Assembly (NCBI GenBank): GCA_937905825.1
Contig: CALCXM010000055.1
Span: 1 to 64,000, forward strand
Reading direction: 5' to 3'
Length of the DNA: 64,000 bases
Source of the DNA: an uncultured bacterium
GTDB taxonomy: Bacteria > Planctomycetota > UBA1135 > GCA-002686595
Below, piece after piece: positions 25,572-34,221 of this stretch (positions are counted from its first letter, which is position 1; every line of letters starts with the position of its first letter). The position numbers and the translations under genes are program-made. The notes under the pieces were generated by a model. That model had not been told where the DNA came from, searched no databases, and was given only the letters and a program-made list of their open reading frames with translations.

Positions 25572-25765
25572 TCCCTCGTATCGCAGCGACGATCGGCGCC
25601 GTGGCGGCCTTGGCTGCCTCAGCCTCCGCTTGCCCGTCCTGCTCCACGGGGCAGGGCATGGAGACACTGCTTTACGTGCTCGGGTTCCTCACGATTCCCT
25701 ACATGGTTGTGTCGGGCGTCCTGTTTTCGATGCGCCGGCTTTTCAATCAGGAGCGCGGGCTCTAG
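25568..25765 (+). CDS. 65-aa exported membrane protein with CPSC motif
   Basis: A 65-aa ORF coupled to subunit IV by an ATGA overlap. It has a signal-like N-terminus (AATIGAVAALAASASA) followed at once by CPSC, then one membrane helix (TLLYVLGFLTIPYMVVSGVLF) and a short basic C-terminus. Position and the exposed CxxC next to oxidase genes suggest copper delivery or thiol-redox help in CuA assembly. This is inference; no named family is recognised. Confidence 0.7.
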   Translation: MIPRIAATIGAVAALAASASACPSCSTGQGMETLLYVLGFLTIPYMVVSGVLFSMRRLFNQERGL

Positions 25766-25811
25766 CAGTCCTGCTAGCCCTCCCGTTCCTCATGGGTAGC
25801 CGAGCTACCCA
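25762..25811 (+). repeat. Two tandem perfect hairpins before the SCO-like gene
   Basis: First dyad: CTAGCAG (25762-25768) and CTGCTAG (25771-25777), containing the stop of the CPSC gene. Second dyad: TGGGTAGC (25793-25800) and GCTACCCA (25804-25811), ending six bases before the ATG at 25818 and so covering the ribosome binding position. No T-tract follows either. They could attenuate translation or stabilise the cox mRNA end. Confidence 0.5.
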
Positions 25812-25817
25812 CTAGCC

Positions 25818-26492
25818 ATGACCGAACCACTTACGCCGGACGACCCCCAAGGGTTGGCCGGCGTTTCTGCAGCTCCTCCCAGCACCGCGCCGAAGTGGAC
25901 TCGCTTCCTGGCGCGTCCCTGGTTTTGGATCCCGTTCGTGGGGGCCTTCTGGCTCTTGCCCCTGCTCAAGAACCTGGATGCGACTCTGCCGGAACCGCCC
26001 CCGGGGGCCGATCGCGCCCCGGAGGTCATCGCGCTCTCGGACATTGAGGGTCGCCATTTGCAGCTCACGGACTTGGCGGGGGATCTCAAAGTGATCTTTC
26101 CCCTGCGCGCCAAGGACCCGAAGCAGCTAGAGCGCGACTTCCTGGCCTTCCGAGAAGCGAAGAGCCACATGCGCAGCATGGGCATGATCACGGTCTACCT
26201 GCTGCTCGTGGACGGAGACGACATCAAGGCGGTCACCCAGTACCTGGACAGCATGAAGGCACGCAAGCCGCGCAACATCTACCTGCTCGATGCCGGCGGT
26301 GCCGTCTTCCAGGAGCTCCGACAAAGCGCTGAGGCCCCTGAGGCCACGGGCTTCCTTCTCGACCGCCACGGCCGCCTGCGCGCCACCTACGGACTCTCTG
26401 AAGAGCAGCAGCAGGGCTTTCTGCGCTGCATGACCCTGCTGGGCAACTGGGCAGGTTCCGACCCCGAGCTTGGCGAGCCGGTGCATCCCTAA
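25818..26492 (+). CDS. SCO1-like thioredoxin-fold protein lacking the copper cysteines
   Basis: A 224-aa protein with an N-terminal cytoplasmic tail, one membrane anchor (PWFWIPFVGAFWLLPLL) and a thioredoxin-fold domain. The layout LSDIEGRHLQLTDLAGDLKV, then YLLLVDGDDIKAVTQYLDS, then TGFLLDRHGRLRATYGLS follows SCO1/SenC proteins, which insert copper into CuA. However, where SCO proteins have CxxxC this protein reads PLRAKDPKQ, so it cannot bind copper or do thiol exchange in the usual way. Last gene of the cox cluster. Part of its 3' half is duplicated at 30704-30891. A structural or regulatory assembly role is possible. Confidence 0.7.
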   Translation: MTEPLTPDDPQGLAGVSAAPPSTAPKWTRFLARPWFWIPFVGAFWLLPLLKNLDATLPEPPPGADRAPEVIALSDIEGRHLQLTDLAGDLKVIFPLRAKDPKQLERDFLAFREAKSHMRSMGMITVYLLLVDGDDIKAVTQYLDSMKARKPRNIYLLDAGGAVFQELRQSAEAPEATGFLLDRHGRLRATYGLSEEQQQGFLRCMTLLGNWAGSDPELGEPVHP

Positions 26493-26729
26493 CAGGGACC
26501 ACCTGGTTCCGCTTGGCCATCAGCGAACTGACCGCAGGGATGTCGACTCCCAGCAACCAACTGCCCGTGGCCTAGGTCAGGCACGGCAACGTGTCGAATG
26601 TTGTGCATGAACTTCGCGGGCCCTTCCGCGACGGGACAACACTTTTGCTTCGAGCCACTCGGCCTCAGGCTAGAGTGCCGATTGAGCGGCTGGCGGCTCT
26701 CGTTCCACCCCGCATCTGACCCAGCTGAT

Positions 26730-27290
26730 CTACCAAGGAGTTCTCGCTCCCGCCTCAGGTCGACCTAGGGACGTTTGGCCCGCCTTGGACTTCCCGGCAG
26801 CATGCCGACGGAAAGCGTCAAGCTTCACGCCGAATTCCTTGAGGGCCACGGCCCGGCCTGGGATGGTATTTACCGGGATACCACGTCGTTCCATTCGCGC
26901 ACCAGGCACCGAACCAAGCACCGCGCTGCCTTGAATCGTTGCTACGCAGAGGGCGGGGAGGAGTCCCTGGGTTTCCTTGGATGCAATGGCGTCCAACTCA
27001 CCCTCCACCCTCATCAGGCCCCGGCGACACCAGGGGCGCATGCCCCGAGAACGAATCGTGAAGAGCAACTTTGCGACTTCGGCATAGGTGGTCTGTGTAG
27101 CGCGATGAAAGGCAGAAGCCGACAGGGCGCCTCGCGCGCAGTAGGCGCCAGCGAGGACAAGGGCTTGCAAGTGGGTATCGGCATTGAGCGCCGAGCCGTA
27201 AGGCTGGATCTGATTCGCACCACCCGTGCGTCCGTGCTCGATGGCGTTCGCTGGGCCTTCCGTGAGTAGAAGCCAGGTGCGCAGCCCCCC
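26730..27290 (-). pseudogene. Decayed IS91-family transposase
   Basis: The minus strand reads as the middle of an IS91-type (HUH/Y2) transposase: GRTGGANQIQPYGSALNADT, then THLQALVLAGAYC, then AEVAKLLFTIRSRGMRPWCR with RRGLMRVEGELDAI, then LCVATIQGSAVLGSVPGARM. Intact relatives have xVQRFGSALNLNxHFHxLVLDGVY and an AASVQGRxALGxRAGxxV block, so order and spacing agree. The HUH histidine pair has become HLQ, the N-terminal zinc-binding part and the C-terminal part are missing, and no start codon fits the domain boundary. The 237 bases between 26493 and 26729 hold nothing I can assign. Confidence 0.6.
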
Positions 27291-27337
27291 TCACCCAGAC
27301 AATTCACAGATTCTGTCGTCGATTTGCGAAGCCCTGC

Positions 27338-30300
27338 ATGGACCCGCTTACCATGACGAACCAAACACACCCTCCCATGAATGCCGAATCCCTGCTCAAA
27401 CACGCCTCCTGGGCCCACTCCCTGGCACGCGGCCTAGTGGGTGAGGGAGCGGCGGAGGACCTCGTCCAGGAAACCTGGGTGGCTGCTCTACAAGCGAAAC
27501 CGGAGGAGCGGCACTCATTACGTCCCTGGCTTGGGACCGTTTTGGGCAACTTTGCCCGCCAAGGCTGGCGCGGCTCCGCCCACCGCCAGCGGCGCGAACT
27601 AGTCGCTGCGAAGCACGAAAGCCTGCCCTCCGCCGCCGAGTTGACTGAGCGCACAGAGTCCCAACGCCTGCTGATGGAGCAACTGCTGAAGCTACCCGAA
27701 GCCCAGCGCGAGCTGCTGCTTTTGAAGTACTTCGAGGAGCTCTCCGCTGCGGAGATTGGTCGGCGTCGGGGGCTCCCAGTGAGCACGGTGAAAAGTCGTA
27801 TTGAGCGCGGCTTGGAGGCCTTGCGCAAAGGGCTCGATGAGCAATATGACGGGGGTCGGGAAATCTGGGGGCTGGCCTTGATGCCGTTGTTGCGAGTGCA
27901 AGGCACCCGCAAGGTCGCTCACACCTCGGGCGCCACTGGGTTCGGATGGATGTCCTTCACTAAGCTATCCCTATGGCTGTTGATGAGCGTCGCCGGCGCT
28001 TCGGCACTGCTCGTGATTGGCCAGGGAGTTTGGAGCGCGCTGCCTTTCCAGGAGTCCGTTCTCATTGAAAAAGTCGACTTCACCCCACTGCCCCTGACGG
28101 ACCTAGCGGACATAACGGACCTCCAGCGCCCCACGACTAGCTCACAGCGCACGGCGATCGGGGCACCCGAGGAAGGCGAAGGCGTCTTGTCCGTTCCAGC
28201 CCTGCCCCTTTCGGAAACGACCCTGCGGGTGCGCTTCCTCGACAGCGTCGGGCAACCAGTTCCCGGAGTTCGTCTCGGCTTTGGCTCCATGCCGCCCAGT
28301 GATGGTGCGGGCCGGATCGAGCATACCCTGAAATACTATGGGCAAAAGCCTAGGCCTCTTTCCACGACCTACAGTCATAGGAGCTTGGCCGGGAACCGGC
28401 TCTCCTTCACGCCGGACCCGGGGGGCATTGTCGACCTCGGAGATGTCATCACCGTCCCCGGCGGGGCTTTGCGTGGACGAGTCGTCGATGGCTCGGGGGA
28501 GCCCCTGCCCAACGCAGAAGTCAGCGTGGATGGCGCCCTGCGGACGACGGTCCGTGCGGGTAGCCGCATGAGATCCAACGAGCTCACGACCTTGGGAGCC
28601 GCGGAAACAAGCACCGACGAGAACGGGGAGTTCCGACTCACGGGATTGATCGCCGGTGACCAACGGGTCGAGGTCAGCACGCGGGACGGCTTGCATCAAG
28701 GCATGAGCGGCCGTGTGGAGATCCGCGTTGGGCAAGAGACTTCCGGGCTCGTGATTCACGCGCCCGCGATCCCGGATCACTTGCGCATCGAGGGGCACGT
28801 GTTCGACCCCGATGGAAACCCGACCAGAGCCGGTTTCAACGGAAGCTACCGGGTATTCCTGGGGGGGGGCGGATCCTTCAGCAGTCAATGCGATGCGGAC
28901 GGGTTCTTTAGGATTATCCTCCGCAAAGAAGTTGAGCACGACCTCGTCTTCTCGGCTCCCCGGAGTGAGGATTGGGCCCCTATCATCCTGAACGATGTGA
29001 GCCCCGGGAGCCTCGACATGCGCTTGCAGTTCAAGCGCAGCCCCTCCTTCCAACTACTGGCCACAGATGAAGAGGATGGCCCGCTAGCGCAGTACTCGTG
29101 CACGATTCTCGACGGGTCTGAGCAGAATGTGTTGCAACACACCCAGCTCGGTCCCGTTGGCGCAGGGGGGCTGAACCTCCGCTTGCCCGAAGATGACTTT
29201 GTGATCCGCGTACGAGCGCCGGGCTTCGCGGAGGAAAGCTACGTCATGGCCGGCGGGCACTTGAAGGCCAATGGGTCCTTCAGTGTTGCATTGGAAGCCT
29301 TACCGGGAATCCGCGGCCACGTGCTGTACCAGGGACAACCCGTGGCCTGGGCCAAGGTCTACCTGCAACGCAAAGCACGGCAAGCGAATACCTACAACGG
29401 CTTCCCCGCGCGCTTCGAGTCAAGGGAACTCCATTCCACGGTGACGGGCATGGACGGTAGTTTTGAGTTGGAGCTGGACGAGGATGGTGAGTATGCGGTG
29501 CGCGCTTCGGCCGAGGGATTCGCGGCCTGCGAATTGGCTTCGGGCGAACTCTCCATGCGGCAAGGCGTCCGAGATCTGAAACTGCACCTGAGCAAAGGTG
29601 GTTCGATCCACGGCAAGGTCTTCGTGGATCCCGGCAGAAGCCCCGCGCGCACCATCGTGGGCATCTCCCGCGGGGACTGCTGGGCACAGACTCAGATGGT
29701 GGGTCCAGACGGCCTCTTTCGCTTCGAGTCCCTCACGCCTGGTCCGTGGATGGTGAAGACAGTCGCACGGGAAATTGACGAGGACGAGTACGAGTCGATC
29801 TCCAAGTTCGGTTCTGTCCATGAGAACGTGCCCTCGAACTGTCGCGTGGTGGAAGGACAAGAAACGCGATTCGACGTATTGCTCGCCGAATTGCCGCTAT
29901 GCACTTTGCAGGGGCAATTCAAACTGGCGGGAATCGACATGTCCGAATGGCTCTGCGAGATCGCACCGACGAAATCGTCCATAGAACAGCGAGGCACTTC
30001 CCAGACATCCTTCCGTCTGGACTCGGACGGCCGCTTCGAACTGCGCGTGGCCGGTGACGGGAAGTGGGAGCTGTTGTTCATGGAACTCGAGGGAGCCAAC
30101 TTGCGATTCGTCGCCCCCCTGCAGCTGCGAGAAGGGCAAAACAGCTGGAAAGAATCACTGGATGTGGCTTGGATCAGCTTTCGAGGCTTGGCGTCCACCC
30201 ACGAGATCTTCTCCTGGGAAGGCGAGCGCGATCTGCTAGCTATCGCCGCCCTACCAAAAGAACTGGCTCAGCAGTCCAATTGGCAGCTAGTTCCATCAGG

Positions 30301-30439
30301 CAAGTCCCGCATCGCGATCCAGGACTCTGCTCGGGCACTCTCCGAAGGCCTGGACCCCAGTGACCCCAGCACATGGAAAACCTGGAAGGAGCTCGACTTG
30401 CAAAGCGGTCAAAGGCTGGTGCTCGACCTCGACCACTAG
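27338..30439 (+). CDS. ECF sigma factor fused to membrane-anchored CarboxypepD_reg ectodomain
   Basis: A single 1033-aa chain. Residues about 15-90 are sigma region 2 (LLKHASWAHSLARGLV, then AAEDLVQETWVAALQ and LRPWLGTVLGNFARQ). Residues about 105-165 are region 4: LLKLPEAQRELLLLKYFEE, then SAAEIGRRRGLPVSTVKSRI, a canonical helix-turn-helix. After a basic linker comes one membrane helix at about 208-232 (LSLWLLMSVAGASALLVIG). The remaining 800 residues are CarboxypepD_reg-type sandwiches, for example GRVVDGSGEPLPNAEVSV with TDENGEFRLTGLIAG, and GHVLYQGQPVAWAKVYL. Positive charges before the helix predict sigma inside and sandwiches outside. ATG at 27353 or 27377 are alternative starts. Inferred: a membrane-tethered sigma whose ectodomain senses the surface, perhaps freed by proteolysis. 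Confidence 0.9.
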   Translation: MDPLTMTNQTHPPMNAESLLKHASWAHSLARGLVGEGAAEDLVQETWVAALQAKPEERHSLRPWLGTVLGNFARQGWRGSAHRQRRELVAAKHESLPSAAELTERTESQRLLMEQLLKLPEAQRELLLLKYFEELSAAEIGRRRGLPVSTVKSRIERGLEALRKGLDEQYDGGREIWGLALMPLLRVQGTRKVAHTSGATGFGWMSFTKLSLWLLMSVAGASALLVIGQGVWSALPFQESVLIEKVDFTPLPLTDLADITDLQRPTTSSQRTAIGAPEEGEGVLSVPALPLSETTLRVRFLDSVGQPVPGVRLGFGSMPPSDGAGRIEHTLKYYGQKPRPLSTTYSHRSLAGNRLSFTPDPGGIVDLGDVITVPGGALRGRVVDGSGEPLPNAEVSVDGALRTTVRAGSRMRSNELTTLGAAETSTDENGEFRLTGLIAGDQRVEVSTRDGLHQGMSGRVEIRVGQETSGLVIHAPAIPDHLRIEGHVFDPDGNPTRAGFNGSYRVFLGGGGSFSSQCDADGFFRIILRKEVEHDLVFSAPRSEDWAPIILNDVSPGSLDMRLQFKRSPSFQLLATDEEDGPLAQYSCTILDGSEQNVLQHTQLGPVGAGGLNLRLPEDDFVIRVRAPGFAEESYVMAGGHLKANGSFSVALEALPGIRGHVLYQGQPVAWAKVYLQRKARQANTYNGFPARFESRELHSTVTGMDGSFELELDEDGEYAVRASAEGFAACELASGELSMRQGVRDLKLHLSKGGSIHGKVFVDPGRSPARTIVGISRGDCWAQTQMVGPDGLFRFESLTPGPWMVKTVAREIDEDEYESISKFGSVHENVPSNCRVVEGQETRFDVLLAELPLCTLQGQFKLAGIDMSEWLCEIAPTKSSIEQRGTSQTSFRLDSDGRFELRVAGDGKWELLFMELEGANLRFVAPLQLREGQNSWKESLDVAWISFRGLASTHEIFSWEGERDLLAIAALPKELAQQSNWQLVPSGKSRIAIQDSARALSEGLDPSDPSTWKTWKELDLQSGQRLVLDLDH

Positions 30440-30703
30440 CGAGTGCAAGGGAGCCAAAGGTCTCCGCCAGCCTCATCGAATTCCCCGTGCGCATCCACAT
30501 CGCCTTCGGCCCGATACCTTGCTTGGGCACGCGTTCTTGCGACTCTCTCCCGCACGAGGCGTGCTCCAAGTTCGCCCAATCTCACCGCTCCCGAACAAGC
30601 GGCCCATCGCTCACGCCCGGTGGCCGTGTTGTGCACGAGCCTCGTGCGCCCTCCAGCGCTGGGACAACGCACTTCATCAGTTCCGCAAAGCCATAGCGGT
30701 CCC

Positions 30704-30891
30704 ATGAAGACCCGCAAGCCGCGGAACATCTACCTACTCGATGGGGGAGGCACGGTCTTCCAGGAGCTGCGAGAGAGCGCTGGAGCTCCCGATGCCACGG
30801 GCTTCCTCCCTGGATCGCCATGGCCGCCTGCGCGCCACGTACGGACTCTCTGAAGAGCAGCAGCAGGGCTTTCTACGCTGCATGACCCTGC
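30704..30891 (+). pseudogene. Frameshifted partial copy of the SCO-like gene
   Basis: These 188 bases repeat positions 26253-26439 of the SCO-like gene with roughly 87% identity by eye. Translation starts MKTRKPRNIYLLDGGG and matches the parent until a one-base insertion near 30805, after which the frame is lost, although the DNA match continues to ATGACCCTGC. The flanks on both sides do not match. It is a duplication relic, not a gene. Confidence 0.85.
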
Positions 30892-31048
30892 CCTGTGCGG
30901 AAACTTCCTGCGGAACGTAAGGAACACGTGTGACCCTTGGCACGCCTGATGCATAGGAGTTGGACACAGCCACTGCACGCAGACGCGCCGAGGGACGCGA
31001 GCAGTTGGTTAAAAGGGGGCCCTGCAGGGTTCCGAGAGGGGGATGGGG

Positions 31049-31083
31049 CTTCCGGCCAGACGGACAAGGTCTGGCCGGAGGCT
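31049..31083 (-). terminator. 14-bp hairpin downstream of mscS
   Basis: GCTTCCGGCCAGAC and GTCTGGCCGGAGGC pair over 14 positions (one G-T) around a 7-base loop. It lies about 70 bases past the mscS stop. A second perfect dyad, GGACACG (31127-31133) with CGTGTCC (31137-31143), is even closer to the stop. Neither has a T-tract on the minus strand, so termination by these hairpins is tentative. Confidence 0.4.
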
Positions 31084-31152
31084 TGATCCCATGTCCCACC
31101 GGAAGGACATTCGGGGGGTCACGGGAGGACACGGGACGTGTCCCTGTGTACG

Positions 31153-32331
31153 CTATTTGCCGTCTGGCATGTGCACAATGTGCACATCCGACTGCGGGAA
31201 GGGGAAGGAGATGCCTTCCTGATCCAAGCGCTGCTTGATGGTCTTGGTGAGGTCCCAGTAGACCGCCCAGTAGTCCCCAGTCTTCGACCAGGGGCGCACG
31301 ATGAACTCCACGGCGGAATCCCCCAGGTTGTTGACCATGACCACAGGCTCCGGATCAGCGAGCACTAGGGGGTGGGCCTTGGCGATCTCCATCAAGAGTT
31401 CTTGGGCGCGGTCCAGGTCGTCGGAGTAGCTGACACCGACAACCATGTCGACCCGGCGCGTGGCCTGGGCGGTGACGTTGCGGATCGTGCCGCCCCAGAT
31501 GGAGCCATTGGGAATGATCAGCCTCTGGTTGTCCGGGGTGCCGAGGATGGTGGAGACCAGGCTCATGTCCTGGACCTTGCCGGTCTCGCCAGCGGCCGTG
31601 ATCACGTCGCCGATGTCGTAGGGGCGATACATCAAGATCATGACGCCTGCGGCGAAGTTGGAGAGGGTGTCTTGCAGAGCGAATCCCACCACGAAACCGA
31701 TGACGCCGATTCCGGCCAGCAACGGGCCCGTCTTCACTCCGACCATCTCCAAGGCGATCATGAGACCGACCACTAGGAAGACCTTCTTGATCGAGCCCTG
31801 GAAGAACTCGCGGAGCAGATCCGAGATGTTGAGCTTGGCTGTCTTCATCGCCCGCGTCGCCATGCTGGCGGCCACGTTCCCGATGAATTTGAAGACGATC
31901 AGGATGAGCAGGAAGAGCACAGCCTTGAGGACCATTCCGGGGCCTTCCTCAATCGCCCAATTCTTGGCCTTTTTCAGGTAGTCCAAGCCTTTGCCCGCGG
32001 TGTTCTCAAGAGTGCCGTCCTCGAGATCATCGCCACTGATCTTCCAGAGCTCCGTGCCAAACTTTCCGCCCTTGCCGTCCTTGGCAGCGTCGCGCAGCTC
32101 GCGCGCCGCTTCGAGGGCGGCGCTGTACTCCGTGCTCGCGGCTTCTTGAGCGGTCTTGAGTGCGGCATCCTCGGGGCTGGCCGCGAGCGCGGTGCTGGCC
32201 GTCTCCATGGCAGCATGGGTGCCTTGGAGCTTGGCAATGGCAGCGTCGGCTGCCGCCCCTGTTTGGACCGCGCCAAAGGCCGGCGCAATCAAGAGAAGCA
32301 GGGCAGCGCAGAGTCGGAAGATCGTGTTCAT
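31153..32331 (-). CDS. Small-conductance mechanosensitive channel, MscS family
   Basis: A 392-aa MscS-type channel that releases osmolytes on hypo-osmotic shock. It has a cleavable-looking signal peptide and a periplasmic, Ala-rich helical region (residues about 20-110), then three membrane helices. The pore-lining helix and its Gly/Ala packing are in GVIGFVVGFALQDTLSNFAA, followed by GVMILMYRPYDIGDVI. The cytoplasmic beta domain contains the RLIIPNGSIWGGTIRN block. The N-terminal exported extension is longer than in E. coli MscS. It is 56 bases downstream of ftcD on the same strand. Confidence 0.9.
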   Translation of the reverse strand: MNTIFRLCAALLLLIAPAFGAVQTGAAADAAIAKLQGTHAAMETASTALAASPEDAALKTAQEAASTEYSAALEAARELRDAAKDGKGGKFGTELWKISGDDLEDGTLENTAGKGLDYLKKAKNWAIEEGPGMVLKAVLFLLILIVFKFIGNVAASMATRAMKTAKLNISDLLREFFQGSIKKVFLVVGLMIALEMVGVKTGPLLAGIGVIGFVVGFALQDTLSNFAAGVMILMYRPYDIGDVITAAGETGKVQDMSLVSTILGTPDNQRLIIPNGSIWGGTIRNVTAQATRRVDMVVGVSYSDDLDRAQELLMEIAKAHPLVLADPEPVVMVNNLGDSAVEFIVRPWSKTGDYWAVYWDLTKTIKQRLDQEGISFPFPQSDVHIVHMPDGK

Positions 32332-32387
32332 AAAAGCGTGGGGGAAGAGGTCCGAAATCGAGGGGTCCGGGAGGGGGGTGAGTAAGG

Positions 32388-34082
32388 TTAGGAGCCGGAC
32401 TCCATTTTTGCACGGGCCACTTGCAGGACTTGGTCCTCTAGTTTCTGAACTTCGGCCTCCAGTTCGTCGGCTTGCTTCAGGTACTCCGCGCGGGCGGCCA
32501 GGTCTTGCAGATCAGCGCTGTTGATGCGCACGTTCAAACCCGCCCCTAAGACGGCTGTACGCACACATAGGGCGCCCACGGCAGCGTCGCTAATCGACGT
32601 CTCCTGCCCGATCTCGGCCATTGCCCTGATTAGGGGCATAGCCCCCAGAGATTCGCGCATGACCCGCAAAGGGACCTCGATCGCGTGGCGCGTGGCCGCT
32701 TCGGCGGCGGCTTTTTGGGCGGCCTTTTCGGCGTCGCTTCCCGTGGGCAAACGGAAGGCAGCCATCACTCCGTTGAAGGCTTCCGTGTCGGCGTCCACCA
32801 AGCGCAGCAGGGTCTCCTGGGAAGTCTTGCCTTGCTCCGCCCAATCCGAGAACTCTTCCCAACGCTCGTCCCAACCACGCCTATGGCTAGACAGGTTGGC
32901 GACCATGGTTCCAAGAGCGGCACCGAGGGCGCCCACCGCCGCAGCGATCGAACCTCCGCCGGGGGCCACGGACTCGGAAGCGGTCAGTTCCACCAGGCCC
33001 CTCACGCTCAGATCGACGAGCTGCTTGGGCTGCTCGGCGGCCAGCACGTACTCGATGATTTTCTCCTCGGGAACAAAAGGCGCCAGGTCATCCATGCCCA
33101 TGGACTTGACCGCAATCTTGATCAGCTCCGCATCGGAGACGCCGGTGGAACGCTCTTGCTTGCGCAGGAAGTAACGTCCCGCATCCAACATGGCCTGCAA
33201 GGGAATCAGGCCGACCACTTCCGAGCCGGTGACGCGAATGCCGCGTTCTCTGGCGCGCTTGTCGCATTCGTCGAAGGCCACGTGCACGGGGGTGACGGAG
33301 ATGTTCGTGAGGTTCATCGAGATCTGCGCGACCCCGTACTCCTCGATGAACCAGCCGATGCCCTTGACACATTTGAGGGCGCCGGGAATCCAGATCGGTT
33401 CGCCGTTGGCGTCCTTGGCGAGGGGGCCGGTGAGCGGGTCACCGACGCGTTCCTGGCGACCCTTCTCCCGAACGTCGTAGGCGATCGCGTTCGCTCGGCG
33501 CGTGGAGGTGGAATTCAGGTTGACGTTGTAGGCTACTAGAAAGTCCCGGGCGCTGACCGCGGTCGCGCCGCTGCGCGGGTTGAACTTGGCGGGGCCGAAG
33601 TCCGGCTTCCAGCGTGGGTCGGCCAGCTTGGCTTCGAGTCCTTCATACTCGCCCGCGCGCACCACGGCCAGGTTGCGCCTCTCCTCAATCAGAGCGGCGT
33701 TCTCGTAGCAGAACACGGTGATGCCGACCTCCTCCCCGAGGCGCTTGGCCAGGCGCCGGGCGTATTCCGCGGTCTCCTCCATCGTGATCCCGGAGATCGG
33801 GACCAGGGGGCAGACGTCCGTGGCCCCAAAGCGCGGGTGTTCGCCGTGGTGCTTGGACATGTCGATCAGCTCGGCGGCCTTGCGCACGCAGAGCACAGCG
33901 GCGTCCAGCACAGCCTCCGGAGGGCCTACGAAGGTGACCACGGTCCGATTGGTGGCGGCGCCGGGATCCACGTCCAGGAGCTTGACCCCGTCCACGGACT
34001 CGATCTCGGCGGTGATCTCCGCGATGAGGGCCATGTCGACGCCCTCACTGAAGTTGGGGACGCATTCGATGAGCTGAACCAT
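32388..34082 (-). CDS. ftcD: Bifunctional glutamate formiminotransferase / formimidoyl-THF cyclodeaminase
   Basis: A 564-aa two-domain enzyme of histidine degradation and one-carbon metabolism. The N-terminal domain begins ECVPNFSEGVD and contains HHGEHPRFGATDVCPLVP with the catalytic His; it moves the formimino group from formiminoglutamate to tetrahydrofolate. The C-terminal cyclodeaminase domain starts near VAPGGGSIAAAVGALGAAL and ends with a coiled helix (QADELEAEVQKLEDQVLQ); it releases ammonia to make methenyl-THF. Length and order match the animal-type fused FTCD. No other hut gene is nearby. Confidence 0.93.
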   Translation of the reverse strand: MVQLIECVPNFSEGVDMALIAEITAEIESVDGVKLLDVDPGAATNRTVVTFVGPPEAVLDAAVLCVRKAAELIDMSKHHGEHPRFGATDVCPLVPISGITMEETAEYARRLAKRLGEEVGITVFCYENAALIEERRNLAVVRAGEYEGLEAKLADPRWKPDFGPAKFNPRSGATAVSARDFLVAYNVNLNSTSTRRANAIAYDVREKGRQERVGDPLTGPLAKDANGEPIWIPGALKCVKGIGWFIEEYGVAQISMNLTNISVTPVHVAFDECDKRARERGIRVTGSEVVGLIPLQAMLDAGRYFLRKQERSTGVSDAELIKIAVKSMGMDDLAPFVPEEKIIEYVLAAEQPKQLVDLSVRGLVELTASESVAPGGGSIAAAVGALGAALGTMVANLSSHRRGWDERWEEFSDWAEQGKTSQETLLRLVDADTEAFNGVMAAFRLPTGSDAEKAAQKAAAEAATRHAIEVPLRVMRESLGAMPLIRAMAEIGQETSISDAAVGALCVRTAVLGAGLNVRINSADLQDLAARAEYLKQADELEAEVQKLEDQVLQVARAKMESGS

Positions 34083-34153
34083 GGGCGGATGTGGGGTCGG
34101 GGTAAAAAAGGGGGAATAGCGGCCAACAAAATAGTGTCTGAACAGTTTCTGTC

Positions 34154-34175
34154 TACTGCTGGCTCGTTAGCAGTA
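34154..34175. promoter_or_regulatory. Operator-like inverted repeat in a divergent promoter region
   Basis: TACTGCT (34154-34160) and AGCAGTA (34169-34175) form a perfect dyad with 8 bases between. It sits in the AT-richer 140-base gap between ftcD (minus) and the plus-strand gene at 34222, where both promoters must lie. It could bind a dimeric regulator; no partner is identified. Confidence 0.3.
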
Positions 34176-34221
34176 TTCAGCGCGGGGGATTTGGCCATAC
34201 TTGTCGGCGGGAGAGGAGAAC

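Noticed and set aside
26775..27269. A 164-codon plus-strand ORF
   Set aside because: The opposite strand reads as an IS91 transposase core, which explains the open frame.
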